From Candidatus Liberimonas magnetica (GTDB lineage: Bacteria; Elusimicrobiota; Endomicrobiia; Endomicrobiales; JAFGIL01), in NCBI GenBank assembly GCA_020523885.1, contig JAJAPY010000001.1, positions 368,507-432,506 of the forward strand: DNA of 64,000 nt, given 5' to 3'. Position 1 is the stretch's first letter, and the number at the start of each line of letters is the position of its first letter. The position numbers and the translations under genes were made by a program. This document shows, piece by piece, positions 1 through 7,632 of the stretch. The notes beneath the pieces were generated by a model. It was not told where the DNA came from. It was given only the letters and a program-made list of their open reading frames with translations, and searched no databases.

Positions 1-652
1 TGTTTTGGTTATAAAATGACCCTGAATGATCTACGTCCTGAAAATATCCAAGTTCTAATAAATTCTTTTTCAAAGTTATACTGCCTACTCCGCCGTACAA
101 ATCTCTGTCTGAGGTGGGCCTTAGGTTATCTGTAACTTTAGCTGTAAAAACATCAAGTTTTAAGGGCCATGGTTTTTCATATCTTGCAGTAATACGGAAA
201 GCAAAATATCCTAAGCCATTATCTGAAAGAACAAGCCCGTCTCCAAACTCAAGGCTTTGTTTTCCTATGGTCAGCTCTACAGGCATATCTGCTAAATCTT
301 TTACCTTAAAATATACATTTTCAATGAAAGGCACAAAATTGGCATTTTGATAAGGGAAAGTCGTTTTTAAAACAGAAAATACTGTTTTTGTGCTTCCGGC
401 AACACCCAGCGCAGTTATTTTAGTTCCTATCTCAATATTTGTCGAAAAATTACCTTTTATCGATAATTGCATCCTTTGGCTGTAATAACTTATTGAATCA
501 TTGATTGAATTGTCAAAACGGTTATTTTGGTAGCTGATCCCGCGGATACGATAGTTTGTGTCAATGTCCAATTTGTCAGCATGAAGAAAAACAGGAAATA
601 GTATAACAGACAGTAAGGCAAGATAAAGCTTTTTTAAAATTAAATTTTTCAT
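1..652 (-). CDS. Probable outer-membrane beta-barrel protein, 3' end beyond the window
   Basis: The frame opens at ATG 652 with AAGGAC five bases upstream and stays open to the window edge, giving 217 visible residues. The N-terminus is a signal peptide: MKNLILKK followed by a hydrophobic stretch to about residue 25. The mature part alternates polar and hydrophobic residues as in beta strands, and the segment ELTIGKQSLEFGDG around residue 125 resembles alginate-export-type or porin-like barrels. A role in the outer membrane is inferred. It is the last visible gene of a PHP, TPR, barrel run with short spacers. The C-terminal half is unseen, so the exact family is open. Confidence 0.6.
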   Translation of the reverse strand, partial: MKNLILKKLYLALLSVILFPVFLHADKLDIDTNYRIRGISYQNNRFDNSINDSISYYSQRMQLSIKGNFSTNIEIGTKITALGVAGSTKTVFSVLKTTFPYQNANFVPFIENVYFKVKDLADMPVELTIGKQSLEFGDGLVLSDNGLGYFAFRITARYEKPWPLKLDVFTAKVTDNLRPTSDRDLYGGVGSITLKKNLLELGYFQDVDHSGSFYNQN

Positions 653-705
653 ATAAGTCCTTGTTAATCTGTGTAAATCGACAAGTTCCCCAAGGGATTA
701 ACTTG

Positions 706-1383
706 TTATTTTTTGAATTGTGGGCTTTGGTTGATTATGTCTATTCTTTCCTGCGCTCGTTGAGCCCAGGGTGATGTAGGGTATAATGCCACCAGTTTTT
801 CATATGATGCTTTTGCTTCCATCAAAGAATTTGTAAGCTCATAGACCCTTGCAAGGGATTCGTATATTTTGGGAGCAAAAAAATGTTCCGGGAATTTGTT
901 CAGGAACTGGTTATAGGTTTCTATAGCCTCTTTATATTTTTGTGCGTTTTCTTGTATCGCCCCGAGTTCTGCCAATGATAAAGGTATTATAGGTTTTGGT
1001 TTTGCACTATCTATGTTGGGTTTTATAAAATCCTCTGCCTTTTGAAAATCCATCTGGTCCATATAATAACCGGCCAAGTTCATCCTGGCATGGGATGAGA
1101 TATCTGATTTAGGGTAAGACCTTATTAATTCATCAAGCATAGGGACAGCTTTCTGGGAATCGCCCTGATAAAATAGGCTTTGAGCGATGGATAGTTTGTC
1201 CACCGCACCTAATTTTAATGTGTGAAGACGTACAAGAAAAAATGATGTAAATATTATTATACCCGCAAGTATGCCTAACACATTTAAAAACAGGGTGCGG
1301 TTGTTTTTTATCCAGAAAATAATTTTTAATACTAATTCATTTAGCTCGTCTTTTTTTATTTGCTGCCGGGTTGTGTCAGCCAT
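706..1383 (-). CDS. Membrane-anchored tetratricopeptide repeat protein
   Basis: This 225-residue protein has a charged N-terminus, one membrane helix at about residues 29-52 (FLNVLGILAGIIIFTSFFLV) and a soluble remainder made of TPR-like helix pairs, for example AQSLFYQGDSQKAVPMLDEL and ETYNQFLNKFPEHFFAPKIY. The layout matches YfgM-like proteins: a single anchor plus TPRs facing the periplasm. Such proteins act as scaffolds or chaperone partners at the envelope. GGAGC precedes the ATG. It lies 35 bases downstream of the PHP gene and 53 bases upstream of the barrel protein, so envelope assembly is a reasonable but unproven role. Confidence 0.7.
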   Translation of the reverse strand: MADTTRQQIKKDELNELVLKIIFWIKNNRTLFLNVLGILAGIIIFTSFFLVRLHTLKLGAVDKLSIAQSLFYQGDSQKAVPMLDELIRSYPKSDISSHARMNLAGYYMDQMDFQKAEDFIKPNIDSAKPKPIIPLSLAELGAIQENAQKYKEAIETYNQFLNKFPEHFFAPKIYESLARVYELTNSLMEAKASYEKLVALYPTSPWAQRAQERIDIINQSPQFKK

Positions 1384-1418
1384 ATTTTATGCTCCAAATA
1401 TCCCGTTAGAACCGGGGT

Positions 1419-2066
1419 TTATAAAATTTTAGATATTAATTTATTTGCTGTATTTTGCATTATTTCAAAATCTGATTTTTTTAAACCGCTCATCTTTAGG
1501 ATTTTCTTTATCTTTTCTTCGGTTAGCAGGTCTTCAGGGGTATGGGTGTCAGTGTTCAAAACGAGGCTTGCATTGTATTTCTTCGCCAGTTTTGCAACGT
1601 GCCGGTTGGTTTTGTTATGTCCGTTTCTGGAGGTAATTTCCAGTAAAACGTTCCTGGCTTTTGCAAGTTTTACATCGTCTGCACTGATGTAACCCGGATG
1701 TGCTATTATATCTGCGCCTGAAAGTATCCCGGCCTTATTTGTTCCAGGAGGGACAGGTTCGACAGGTGATTGGCCGTGAATTACAACTATTTTTGCTCCG
1801 AGCCTACGGGCTTTTTTTACAACAGATTTAATGAGTTTAACAGGTACATATGTCAATTCAATACCGGGTATTACTTTAATGCCATAATATTTACCGGTTA
1901 CTCTGGAAACTTTTACAATGCGGGGTATAATAAAATCTATCGTTGATATATCTCCGTGATCTGTCAAGGCTATGGCGCTATAACCTTTCGCTTTTGCACG
2001 GTATATAAGTTCTGAAGGTAATAATACTCCATCGGAAAATAATGTATGTGAATGTAAATCTATCAT
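1419..2066 (-). CDS. PHP-domain metal-dependent phosphoesterase
   Basis: This 215-residue protein is a compact PHP domain. The metal ligands are visible in order: HSH at residues 5-7, TDHGD at 35-39, an IHG motif near 96, IAHPGY near 121-126 and NTDTH near 171. PHP enzymes use a three-metal centre to hydrolyse phosphate esters. Close families include histidinol-phosphatase-like proteins and YciV-type nucleotide phosphatases, and nothing here separates them. Its length is normal for a stand-alone PHP domain. No histidine genes are nearby, so a histidine role should not be assumed. Confidence 0.8.
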   Translation of the reverse strand: MIDLHSHTLFSDGVLLPSELIYRAKAKGYSAIALTDHGDISTIDFIIPRIVKVSRVTGKYYGIKVIPGIELTYVPVKLIKSVVKKARRLGAKIVVIHGQSPVEPVPPGTNKAGILSGADIIAHPGYISADDVKLAKARNVLLEITSRNGHNKTNRHVAKLAKKYNASLVLNTDTHTPEDLLTEEKIKKILKMSGLKKSDFEIMQNTANKLISKIL

Positions 2067-2114
2067 CTAGGTCCTTTAGTGAATAAAAAACTGTTAATAT
2101 CCTGCTGAAATAAT

Positions 2115-2188
2115 TACCCCGGAGAGGACTTGAACCTCCAACCTTGTCCTTAGGACGGACCTGCTCTATCCAGTTGAGCTACCAGGGC
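2115..2188 (-). tRNA. tRNA-Arg (anticodon CCT)
   Basis: The minus strand folds as a full cloverleaf: acceptor GCCCTGG with CCGGGGT (first pair G-T), D arm GCTC/GAGC, anticodon loop GTCCTAA with anticodon CCT, and T arm GGAGG-TTCAAGT-CCTCT. The top pair of the anticodon stem (27-43) is a G-A mismatch and the other four pairs are intact. The discriminator is A and CCA is not encoded. Confidence 0.93.
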
Positions 2189-2196
2189 ATTTACTA

Positions 2197-2338
2197 AATT
2201 GAGATGGTTGAAAAAACCCCTTTTATGTCATTCCTGCGAAAGCAGGAATCTATAGTTTTCGTCAATAATAGATTCCCGATAACAGCACTCGGGAATGACA
2301 AAAAGGCAAAAAACAGAGTTTTTCAATTAACTCAAATT
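2197..2338 (-). repeat. Palindromic MITE-like repeat, family 1 copy A
   Basis: A copy of about 140 bp. Outer ends form an inverted repeat (AAATTGAG...GGTTGAAAAAAC against GTTTTTCAATTAACTCAAATTT-like sequence). Inside are two hairpins: CATTCCTGCGAAAGCAGGAAT and GATTCCCGA...TCGGGAATG. Related copies lie at 58871-58982 and 59678-59820, and a short derivative is inside miaB at 20059-20098. No ORF is present. It fills most of the spacer between tRNA-Arg and apt. Strand is nominal. Confidence 0.85.
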
Positions 2339-2419
2339 TAAAAATTCACGATTGAAATCAGTATCCGGTTTTAACCGGGACAAAATGAAAAATTAAAACT
2401 AAAATATAAAGATATCCTA

Positions 2420-2947
2420 TTAATATTGTATCAAAGTCAGTATGTCGTAATCCTTTAACTTATCCCTGCCTTTCAAGAACGATAATTCGATAAGGAATGC
2501 AAGCCCGACTATTTTTCCGCTTAATTTTTTTACAAGGTCAATAGTTGCACTTATAGTCCCGCCTGTAGCGAGCAGGTCGTCTATAATCAAGACTTTTTCA
2601 TCAGGCATGAGCGCATCTTCGTGCATTTCAAGGGTGTCCGTCCCGTATTCCAATTGATAGGTCGAAGCGAGGGTTTTAAAAGGCAGTTTGCCTTTTTTTC
2701 TGACAGGCACAAACCCTGCTTTTAGTTTGTATGCAAGAGTGGCTCCGAAGATAAATCCCCGGGACTCTATAGCCACAACTTTTTGTATGCCTTTAGTTTG
2801 ATAATATGAAGCGAACTGGTCAATCACGTAATGAAATAATTTACCCTGGTTAAGAAGGGTCGTAATGTCTTTAAACAGAATTCCTTTTTTTGGAAAATCA
2901 GGGATATCCCGTATAGAATTTTTCAGGTCTAAGATTTTTTTTTGCAT
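2420..2947 (-). CDS. apt: Adenine phosphoribosyltransferase
   Basis: This purine-salvage enzyme makes AMP from adenine and PRPP in the cytoplasm. The 175-residue length is standard for the family. The PRPP-binding loop VLIIDDLLATGGT is at residues 119-131, the N-terminal IRDIPDFPKKGILFKDIT is the characteristic APRT opening, and ESRGFIFGA at 61-69 is the adenine-site segment. GAGAGGG lies seven bases before the ATG. It follows the sigma-factor gene by 16 bases, so the two are probably co-transcribed. Confidence 0.95.
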   Translation of the reverse strand: MQKKILDLKNSIRDIPDFPKKGILFKDITTLLNQGKLFHYVIDQFASYYQTKGIQKVVAIESRGFIFGATLAYKLKAGFVPVRKKGKLPFKTLASTYQLEYGTDTLEMHEDALMPDEKVLIIDDLLATGGTISATIDLVKKLSGKIVGLAFLIELSFLKGRDKLKDYDILTLIQY

Positions 2948-2963
2948 TTAATGCCCTCTCTTA

Positions 2964-3812
2964 TTAAGCTGTTTTTGCATCAAATTCTATTAGTTTCATC
3001 CTTAAAGCGATCGATTTAAGCCTTCGGATGGCCCGTTCTTCAAGTTGTCTAACTCTTTCTCTTGATATCTTAAGCAAACTCCCTACTTTTTCAAGGGAAT
3101 AAGGTTGTTTGTTATTAAGCCCGAAACGCAATTCAACTATTTTCCTTTCCCTTAACGACAGATGGGCAAGAGCCTGGTCTATTTCTGAGTTTGTCCTTAA
3201 CAACTCCGCTATAGATTCTGGGGAAGAACTTTTTTTATCTGAGATTATATCTCGAATAAATAGATTTCCTTCATCATCTATGGGTGTTTCAAGCGAACTG
3301 GTACCTTGAGTTATCTTTGATGCTTTAAGGATATTATCTATCTGGTTAGGTGAAAGATCCAGCCTTTTTGCCATTTCAGACAACGTAGGATTACGTCCGA
3401 ATTGCTCCTGCAATGAATCCCAGTTCTTAAGCCATTTGTGAAGAGCATCCCAGACATGCGGAGGTATCCTTATCACTTTGCTTTGTTCTTCGACTGCCCG
3501 CCTGATTGCCTGGTCTATCCAATAAGTCGCATAGGTTGAAAAATGGATCCTTTTTCTTGGGTCAAATTTTTCAACCGCTCTCATAAGCCCCATATTCCCT
3601 TCTTCTATCAGGTCAAGGAAATCTATTCCGCCTCTATAATATTTCTTTGCCATAGGGATTACAAGCCTTAAATTCATTTCTACCAGTCTTTTTTGAGATT
3701 TTTTATCGCCCTTTCTGGCTTTTTTCCATAATTCTCTTACTTGTTCGTGTGAAAGTGCAGGGATATCTTTTATTTCTTTAAAATAAAGCTGAACAAGATT
3801 GAATTTGTCCAT
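2964..3812 (-). CDS. RNA polymerase sigma factor, sigma-70 family (group 1/2, short)
   Basis: A 282-residue sigma factor that directs RNA polymerase to promoters. Region 1.2 is at about 4-35, region 2 at 45-115 (including DLIEEGNMGLMRAVEKFDP and the -10-reading helix FSTYATYWIDQAIRRAV at 91-107), region 3 at about 117-190 (IRIPPHVWD) and region 4 at 215-272 with the -35 HTH ISRERVRQLEERAIRRLK. Region 1.1 and the non-conserved insert of a full RpoD are absent, as in short group 2 sigma factors. It may still be the main sigma if no larger RpoD exists in the genome. GGAG precedes the ATG. Confidence 0.9.
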   Translation of the reverse strand: MDKFNLVQLYFKEIKDIPALSHEQVRELWKKARKGDKKSQKRLVEMNLRLVIPMAKKYYRGGIDFLDLIEEGNMGLMRAVEKFDPRKRIHFSTYATYWIDQAIRRAVEEQSKVIRIPPHVWDALHKWLKNWDSLQEQFGRNPTLSEMAKRLDLSPNQIDNILKASKITQGTSSLETPIDDEGNLFIRDIISDKKSSSPESIAELLRTNSEIDQALAHLSLRERKIVELRFGLNNKQPYSLEKVGSLLKISRERVRQLEERAIRRLKSIALRMKLIEFDAKTA

Positions 3813-3856
3813 AAGGTCTCCAAAATGAGATTTTTCACATGCAACTTGAAAACCCC

Positions 3857-3953
3857 TCCCGCAAAGCGGGATCGGGGAATGAATGTATTAATGATATCGC
3901 AGTAGGCCGCGTTATTAAAGAAGCCTCCATCTTCAGTAGGAGGAGCGTCACTA
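3857..3953. repeat. Dispersed repeat, family 3 copy A
   Basis: The intergenic block contains CCCGCAAAGCGGG-type palindrome, a GAATGTATTAATGAT segment, then GCGTTATTAAAGAAGCCTCC and an inverted partner AGTAGGAGG. The same order (AATGTTAAT, GGCGGGRYGTC, CGYTATTTAAAG, then a short palindrome) recurs at 5490-5632 and 40076-40195 and, reversed, at 35107-35165. No coding potential is visible. Confidence 0.6.
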
Positions 3954-4241
3954 AAATCTTATTTCAAAATCACGATAACTGTTCTCATTCTGCAGCCACT
4001 GGGTTTCTATTTCAGTGACCTGTGCCCATTTATGCCCATAATTCAAAGATTTCAAAAATTCATCCAACGTTTTTCGTTCACCTTCTGCTTCCAGTTCCAC
4101 ATCTCCATTTGATAGGTTTCTAACCCAACCGGTAAGGTTTAAATTATTAGCGGTCTTTTGTACAAACCAGCGGTATCCTATGCCCTGAACACTTCCTTTA
4201 ACAATTGCGTGTACTCTTGTTATATTTGATATTTTTGACAT
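3951..4241 (-). CDS. acyP: Acylphosphatase
   Basis: A 96-residue single-domain enzyme that hydrolyses the carboxyl-phosphate bond of acyl phosphates. The signature GSVQGIGYRWFVQKTA at residues 16-31 contains the phosphate-binding loop with its catalytic Arg, and GWVRNLSNGDVELEAEG at 38-54 contains the catalytic Asn. Length matches the family. It lies 12 bases downstream of tRNA-Pro(CGG) on the same strand with only a weak ribosome-binding site, so it may be read from the tRNA transcript. Confidence 0.93.
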   Translation of the reverse strand: MSKISNITRVHAIVKGSVQGIGYRWFVQKTANNLNLTGWVRNLSNGDVELEAEGERKTLDEFLKSLNYGHKWAQVTEIETQWLQNENSYRDFEIRF

Positions 4242-4253
4242 CTTATTAGCACA

Positions 4254-4326
<73 letters not shown>

Positions 4327-4410
4327 TGACATTTAAATACCTTGAGATTTTACAAAATTTTTAGCGCACCGTCAAATTATTTAAATATTAATTGGAAATT
4401 TAATGAGATT

Positions 4411-5046
4411 TTAGTATTTCATCCCATGTCTACCGGTAAGCGGAACAAAAACGCAACTCCCAAGATTATCAGTCTGCATTTTTCCATTGATTTTTTCAAC
4501 TAAAAACAAGTCCTGCATATGCCGCTCGCCTATTGGTATAAGCATCCTGCCGTTTTCAGAAAGTTGTTCAAATAAAGGAGGAGGCACATCATTAGCTCCT
4601 GCTGTTACGATAATTCTGTCAAATGGAGACTTATCAGACCAGCCTATCGTTCCATCATCGATCTTAAAAAAAATATTTTTATAATTTAGTTTTCTAAGGT
4701 TTTCCTGCGAATTGACAGATAAGGATGCTATAGTTTCAACAGTATAGACTTCCTTTGATAGTTCGGCAAGTATTGCGGTTTGATATCCTGAACCGGTACC
4801 AATCTCAAGCACTTTTTCCAGGCCGGTTAATTTTAATGATTCTGTCATCCAGGCTACCATGTACGGCTGGGATATGGTTTGTCCTTCACCTATCGGCAAC
4901 GGGTGGTCTTCGTAAGCTTCTGTTTGCAGGTTTTTCGGAACAAAAATATGCCTCGGTATCTTCTCCATAACAGAAAGGAGATTCCGGTCTCTTATTCCCC
5001 TTGGAATAAGCTGGGTATTTATCATTTTTCTTGATAATTCATACAC
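4411..5046 (-). CDS. pcm: Protein-L-isoaspartate O-methyltransferase
   Basis: This cytoplasmic repair enzyme methylates isoaspartyl residues in damaged proteins using S-adenosylmethionine. The family segment IGEGQTISQPYMVA is at residues 52-65 and the SAM-binding motif VLEIGTGSGYQTA at 79-91. VTAGANDVPPPL near 148-159 is also typical. Length (211) is normal. No strong ribosome-binding site is visible before the chosen ATG. It is read after panD, 17 bases downstream. Confidence 0.95.
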   Translation of the reverse strand: MYELSRKMINTQLIPRGIRDRNLLSVMEKIPRHIFVPKNLQTEAYEDHPLPIGEGQTISQPYMVAWMTESLKLTGLEKVLEIGTGSGYQTAILAELSKEVYTVETIASLSVNSQENLRKLNYKNIFFKIDDGTIGWSDKSPFDRIIVTAGANDVPPPLFEQLSENGRMLIPIGERHMQDLFLVEKINGKMQTDNLGSCVFVPLTGRHGMKY

Positions 5047-5063
5047 TGTCTTAGAAGAGTTTC

Positions 5064-5405
5064 TTATAAGTATTTAACAAATCTATTTTTTTTATCAACT
5101 AAAACCTTCTTTGGTTTAACGGGATTATTTGAAAGCTCAAAACCCATAATTATTATCTTTTCACCTTTTTTAATCAAATGTGCAGATGCCCCGTTCATGC
5201 AAATTATCCCGGAATCATATTTGCCGACAATTACATAGGTCTCAAGCCTGTTGCCGGTAGTAATGCTTGCTACAAGCACTTTTTCAAAAGGCCTTAATCC
5301 TGATTTTTTGATCAGGGCATCATCTATCGTGATACTACCTTCATAATTAATATTTGCTTGTGTGACGGTTGCTTTAAATATTTTAGATCGTAAAAACCAT
5401 CTCAT
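5064..5405 (-). CDS. panD: Aspartate 1-decarboxylase precursor
   Basis: PanD decarboxylates aspartate to beta-alanine for pantothenate and CoA synthesis. The 113-residue proenzyme has the self-cleavage site YEGSITID at residues 21-28; cutting between Gly23 and Ser24 would create the pyruvoyl group. The SITTGNRLETYVI and CMNGASAHL segments complete the active site. AAAGGAG lies 11 bases before the ATG and an extended -10 promoter lies further upstream. No other pantothenate gene is in the window. Confidence 0.95.
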   Translation of the reverse strand: MRWFLRSKIFKATVTQANINYEGSITIDDALIKKSGLRPFEKVLVASITTGNRLETYVIVGKYDSGIICMNGASAHLIKKGEKIIIMGFELSNNPVKPKKVLVDKKNRFVKYL

Positions 5406-5438
5406 TTTGACTATCGCTCCTTTATGAGAATTTATAAT

Positions 5439-5447
5439 ATTATATCA
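5439..5447 (-). promoter_or_regulatory. Extended -10 promoter for panD
   Basis: The minus strand reads TGATATAAT, a perfect -10 hexamer preceded by TG. No good -35 is seen, as is usual for extended -10 promoters. The predicted start gives a leader of roughly 27 bases containing AAAGGAG. Confidence 0.4.
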
Positions 5448-5489
5448 AATTTCTAAGGTAAATATAATATTGGAAAGTGTTTTTGGAGT

Positions 5490-5632
5490 GGATTTGCCCC
5501 GCCGCTAAATAAATTTCGTCAAGGCTGTAATATCATGCCCGAGGCAGATTCGCCTTTTGGGTGGAAATGTTAATGTTGGCGGGGCGTCACGCTATTTAAA
5601 GGAATCTCCAGCTCCTGCCGGAGGAGTTTCCA
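5490..5632. repeat. Dispersed repeat, family 3 copy B
   Basis: Shares GAAATGTTAATGTTGGCGGG, CGTCACGCTATTTAAAGG and a terminal palindrome (CTCCAGC...GGAGGAG) with the copies at 3857, 35107 and 40076. It fills the panD/tRNA-Pro spacer. Confidence 0.6.
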
Positions 5633-5644
5633 ACTGGAAAAAAA

Positions 5645-5718
5645 TCGGGGCGGCCAGACTTGAACTGGCGACCTCTCCCACCCCAAGGGAGTGCGCTAGC
5701 CAACTACGCTACGCCCCG
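5645..5718 (-). tRNA. tRNA-Pro (anticodon GGG)
   Basis: Full cloverleaf: acceptor CGGGGCG/CGCCCCG, D arm GCGT/GCGC, anticodon stem CTCCC/GGGAG around TTGGGGT (anticodon GGG), T arm GCCAG/CTGGC. The discriminator is A and CCA is not encoded. It lies just downstream of the MerR gene. Confidence 0.95.
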
Positions 5719-5726
5719 ACAATTGA

Positions 5727-6101
5727 TTATTCTTTCAAAATTATTAAAATATCTTCCAGTTCTTTGACTGCTTCAGAAACTGTTTTCATATCCAAGTTGG
5801 GGTTATCTGAAATAAAGTTAAGCTGAAGCGGTTCTTTTTTTCTTTTGTCCTTAAAGATCTCTTTTCTTGCGCCGGCTATCGTAAATTTTTTTTCGTACAA
5901 CAGGTCTTTTATTCTGGATATCATTTCGATATCTTTACGGGTATATTTTCGTTGTCCGGAGTTTCTCCTGGCCGGCCTCAGTATCTTAAATTCGCTTTCC
6001 CAATAGCGCAAAACATAAGCCGGGACTTGAGCGATACGAGTTACTTCCCCTATAGAAAAAAATTCTTTATTAGCAGGGATTAAAGGTTCGATTGTAGCCA
6101 T
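5727..6101 (-). CDS. MerR-family transcriptional regulator
   Basis: A 124-residue protein with an N-terminal winged HTH at about residues 14-80: FSIGEVTRIAQVPAYVLRYW, then LRPARRNSGQRKYTRKDIEM. This is the form found in the short MerR regulators often encoded near HU/IHF and tRNA genes in Gram-negative bacteria. The C-terminal 40 residues are acidic and helical, with no Cys or effector pocket, so metal sensing is unlikely. It lies five bases downstream of the nucleotidyltransferase gene. The target is unknown. Confidence 0.85.
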   Translation of the reverse strand: MATIEPLIPANKEFFSIGEVTRIAQVPAYVLRYWESEFKILRPARRNSGQRKYTRKDIEMISRIKDLLYEKKFTIAGARKEIFKDKRKKEPLQLNFISDNPNLDMKTVSEAVKELEDILIILKE

Positions 6102-6106
6102 ATTTT

Positions 6107-6556
6107 TTACGACAAGTGTTCGACATCATCCAAATCTTTATGCCTTCCGCTGGCTTTCTTGTTTTTTATAAGGTCTTTAAATCCTATAAAGTTAACAGAT
6201 ATGTCTTCTATCTTCTCTATTTTCCGGTTTTTATATGCTTTTTCAAATTCTATTCCTGAAATTGACGTCAATATTTCGATTCTTAAAGGAGGGTTTCCCA
6301 TTCTTATTACTTTGTCTTTTTCTTTGAAGATAGATTCCGTTATATCAGGAGAATTGAAACCAAATTCTTTCAATACATTAAACAATTTTTGTGCGTTTGA
6401 CTCATTTATTGCTACCCAGATATCCAAATCCCCCGTAGCTCTTGGGTATCCGTAATATCCTATAGCATATCCTCCGATTACAAGATATTCAACTTCTTTT
6501 GAGTTTAGTAATTTCAAAAACTCTTTGAAGTCCTGTGGTAGCTGGATCATACCCAT
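6107..6556 (-). CDS. Nucleotidyltransferase-fold protein (DUF6036/AbiEii-like)
   Basis: A 149-residue protein with the minimal nucleotidyltransferase signature VIGGYAIGYYGYPRATGDLD at residues 26-45, whose metal-binding acids are D43 and D45. This architecture is common in stand-alone antitoxin- or toxin-like nucleotidyltransferases next to a very small partner. Its start overlaps the end of the 71-residue partner gene by 68 bases, so the two are surely translated from one transcript. The substrate (tRNA, protein or none) cannot be told from sequence. Confidence 0.75.
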   Translation of the reverse strand: MGMIQLPQDFKEFLKLLNSKEVEYLVIGGYAIGYYGYPRATGDLDIWVAINESNAQKLFNVLKEFGFNSPDITESIFKEKDKVIRMGNPPLRIEILTSISGIEFEKAYKNRKIEKIEDISVNFIGFKDLIKNKKASGRHKDLDDVEHLS

Positions 6557-6704
6557 AGTTTATCTGCCTTAAGGTTTCTATATTAATTAATCTCTCAGCA
6601 ACACTTTTTGCTTTCCAATAGCTTCCTCTGTCAGAAGCAATTTTATTAATGCCTGATATTACAGAAAAACTTGATTTATCAATTTTAATTTCTTTAGATA
6701 TCAT
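6489..6704 (-). CDS. Small partner of the nucleotidyltransferase
   Basis: A 71-residue protein whose second half, YWKAKSVAERLINIETLRQI followed by NYGYDP and LQRVFEITK, matches the pattern of small proteins encoded just upstream of DUF6036-type nucleotidyltransferases: a Trp, an ER-L motif, a LRQ-xYG segment and a terminal LQRV-E helix. That recognition comes from family knowledge. The role as partner or antidote is inferred. The long overlap with the next gene supports translational coupling. The 245 bases upstream (6705-6949) show no gene or repeat that I can identify. Confidence 0.65.
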   Translation of the reverse strand: MISKEIKIDKSSFSVISGINKIASDRGSYWKAKSVAERLINIETLRQINYGYDPATTGLQRVFEITKLKRS

Positions 6705-6949
6705 AGTAATGTTTTTATTAAACCTGATTTAATGACTCACTTAATCTAAGACAGATTGATGAATAGTAAATTCTTAGACTTAAAGTTAATCTTTAACTAT
6801 GTACATTAAATCAAACAGCAATGAAAATGTCAAGTTAATGGATTTCAGTTTTGTTAGGTATACCGACTATTTTGCGACAATATATCCCTATTCAAATTTA
6901 TTGAGATTTAGACTAAATATAGAAATAGTCAAATTTATTGACATTTTAA

Positions 6950-7525
6950 TTATTTGTTGCTTGTAGGGGTCAGACATGCCTGACCCTTTTGATTATTATT
7001 TTCATCCTCATCCCATTTCGCAGGATTATTCATAATATATTCATGGATGTTCTCTAATGAATTTGCTGTCCGTATTATATGGTCATTGAAAGAACGCTGC
7101 CATATTTTACCCGAAATATTCAGGTTGTTTTGTTTAATATATTTTAAATATTCAACCGAACATTTCGATTTGAATGAACAAACAATATCAGACACCGTAG
7201 GGGCGGGCCTTGCGTCCGCCCGTAACAATACAGAATTGTCAACAATTATAATACCGTGGATATGATTTGGCATGATAATACCCAATTCGACATTATTATA
7301 TTGTTTTTTGATGTTTTGCCATTGGCTGTCAATTATTTGGCCCAATTTTGATAATCTGATTTTATAGTGGGCGGACGCAAGGCCCGCCCCTACGGCATCA
7401 ATAATTTTACCGAAAATATTCTTTCTGTCTTTTGAACATATTGTTACAAAATAATACCCGTCCAAAGAATAATCATATCCTTTTAATCTGGTTTGTTTTC
7501 TTGATTTGTATGTGTTCATTAACAC
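6950..7525 (-). CDS. REP-associated tyrosine transposase (Y1_Tnp, RayT/TnpA-REP)
   Basis: A 191-residue member of the IS200/REP-associated HUH family. The divalent-metal HUH motif is in MPNHIHGIIIV (about residues 86-96), the catalytic Tyr lies in IHEYIMNNPAKW (about 160-171), and the N-terminal RLKGYDYSLDGYYFVTICS is the usual opening. These proteins nick single-stranded DNA at REP palindromes. Three segments are unlike the family core and are translations of REP-like DNA: VGAGLASA (about 45-52), RADARPAP (about 102-109) and the C-terminal QACLTPT. Length fits the family and no frameshift is seen, so it could be active. No terminal IS repeats are visible. Confidence 0.85.
   Translation of the reverse strand: MLMNTYKSRKQTRLKGYDYSLDGYYFVTICSKDRKNIFGKIIDAVGAGLASAHYKIRLSKLGQIIDSQWQNIKKQYNNVELGIIMPNHIHGIIIVDNSVLLRADARPAPTVSDIVCSFKSKCSVEYLKYIKQNNLNISGKIWQRSFNDHIIRTANSLENIHEYIMNNPAKWDEDENNNQKGQACLTPTSNK
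6963..6988 (-). repeat. REP-like palindrome at the 3' end of the transposase gene
   Basis: GTAGGGGTCAGACATGCCTG followed by ACCC has the same layout as the two units inside the gene (GTAGGGG, then a GC-rich palindrome) with a different palindrome body. It encodes the last residues of the transposase. Confidence 0.65.
7197..7221 (+). repeat. REP-like unit 1, inside the transposase gene
   Basis: A 25-bp unit starting GTAGGGGCGGGCC and ending GTCCGCCC, with GGGCGG and CCGCCC as palindromic arms. It is base-for-base identical, in inverted orientation, to 7369-7393 and is read in frame as RADARPAPT. Confidence 0.85.
7369..7393 (-). repeat. REP-like unit 2, inverted copy inside the transposase gene
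   Basis: The exact reverse complement of 7197-7221. It is read in frame as VGAGLASA. The pair forms a 25-bp perfect inverted repeat about 150 bp apart. Confidence 0.85.
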
Positions 7526-7587
7526 CTATTTTCACGTCTATTTGTATCTTTTGTCATGTTTTCGCACTGCAAGAAGCCAAGTCTATA

Positions 7588-7616
7588 GCCATTACCGATC
7601 CCGCATCGGTAATGGC
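7588..7616 (-). terminator. Hairpin downstream of the HU gene
   Basis: GCCATTACCGAT, loop of five, ATCGGTAATGGC: a perfect 12-bp stem 17 bases past the HU stop codon. No T-run follows on the minus strand, so it may be a transcript-stabilising or repeat hairpin and not an intrinsic terminator. Confidence 0.45.
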
Positions 7617-7632
7617 GGTTCTCGATCTGACG

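Noticed and set aside
7588..7616. The perfect 12-bp hairpin as a rho-independent terminator of HU.
   Set aside because: No T-run follows the stem, so only a hairpin of uncertain role is listed with low confidence.
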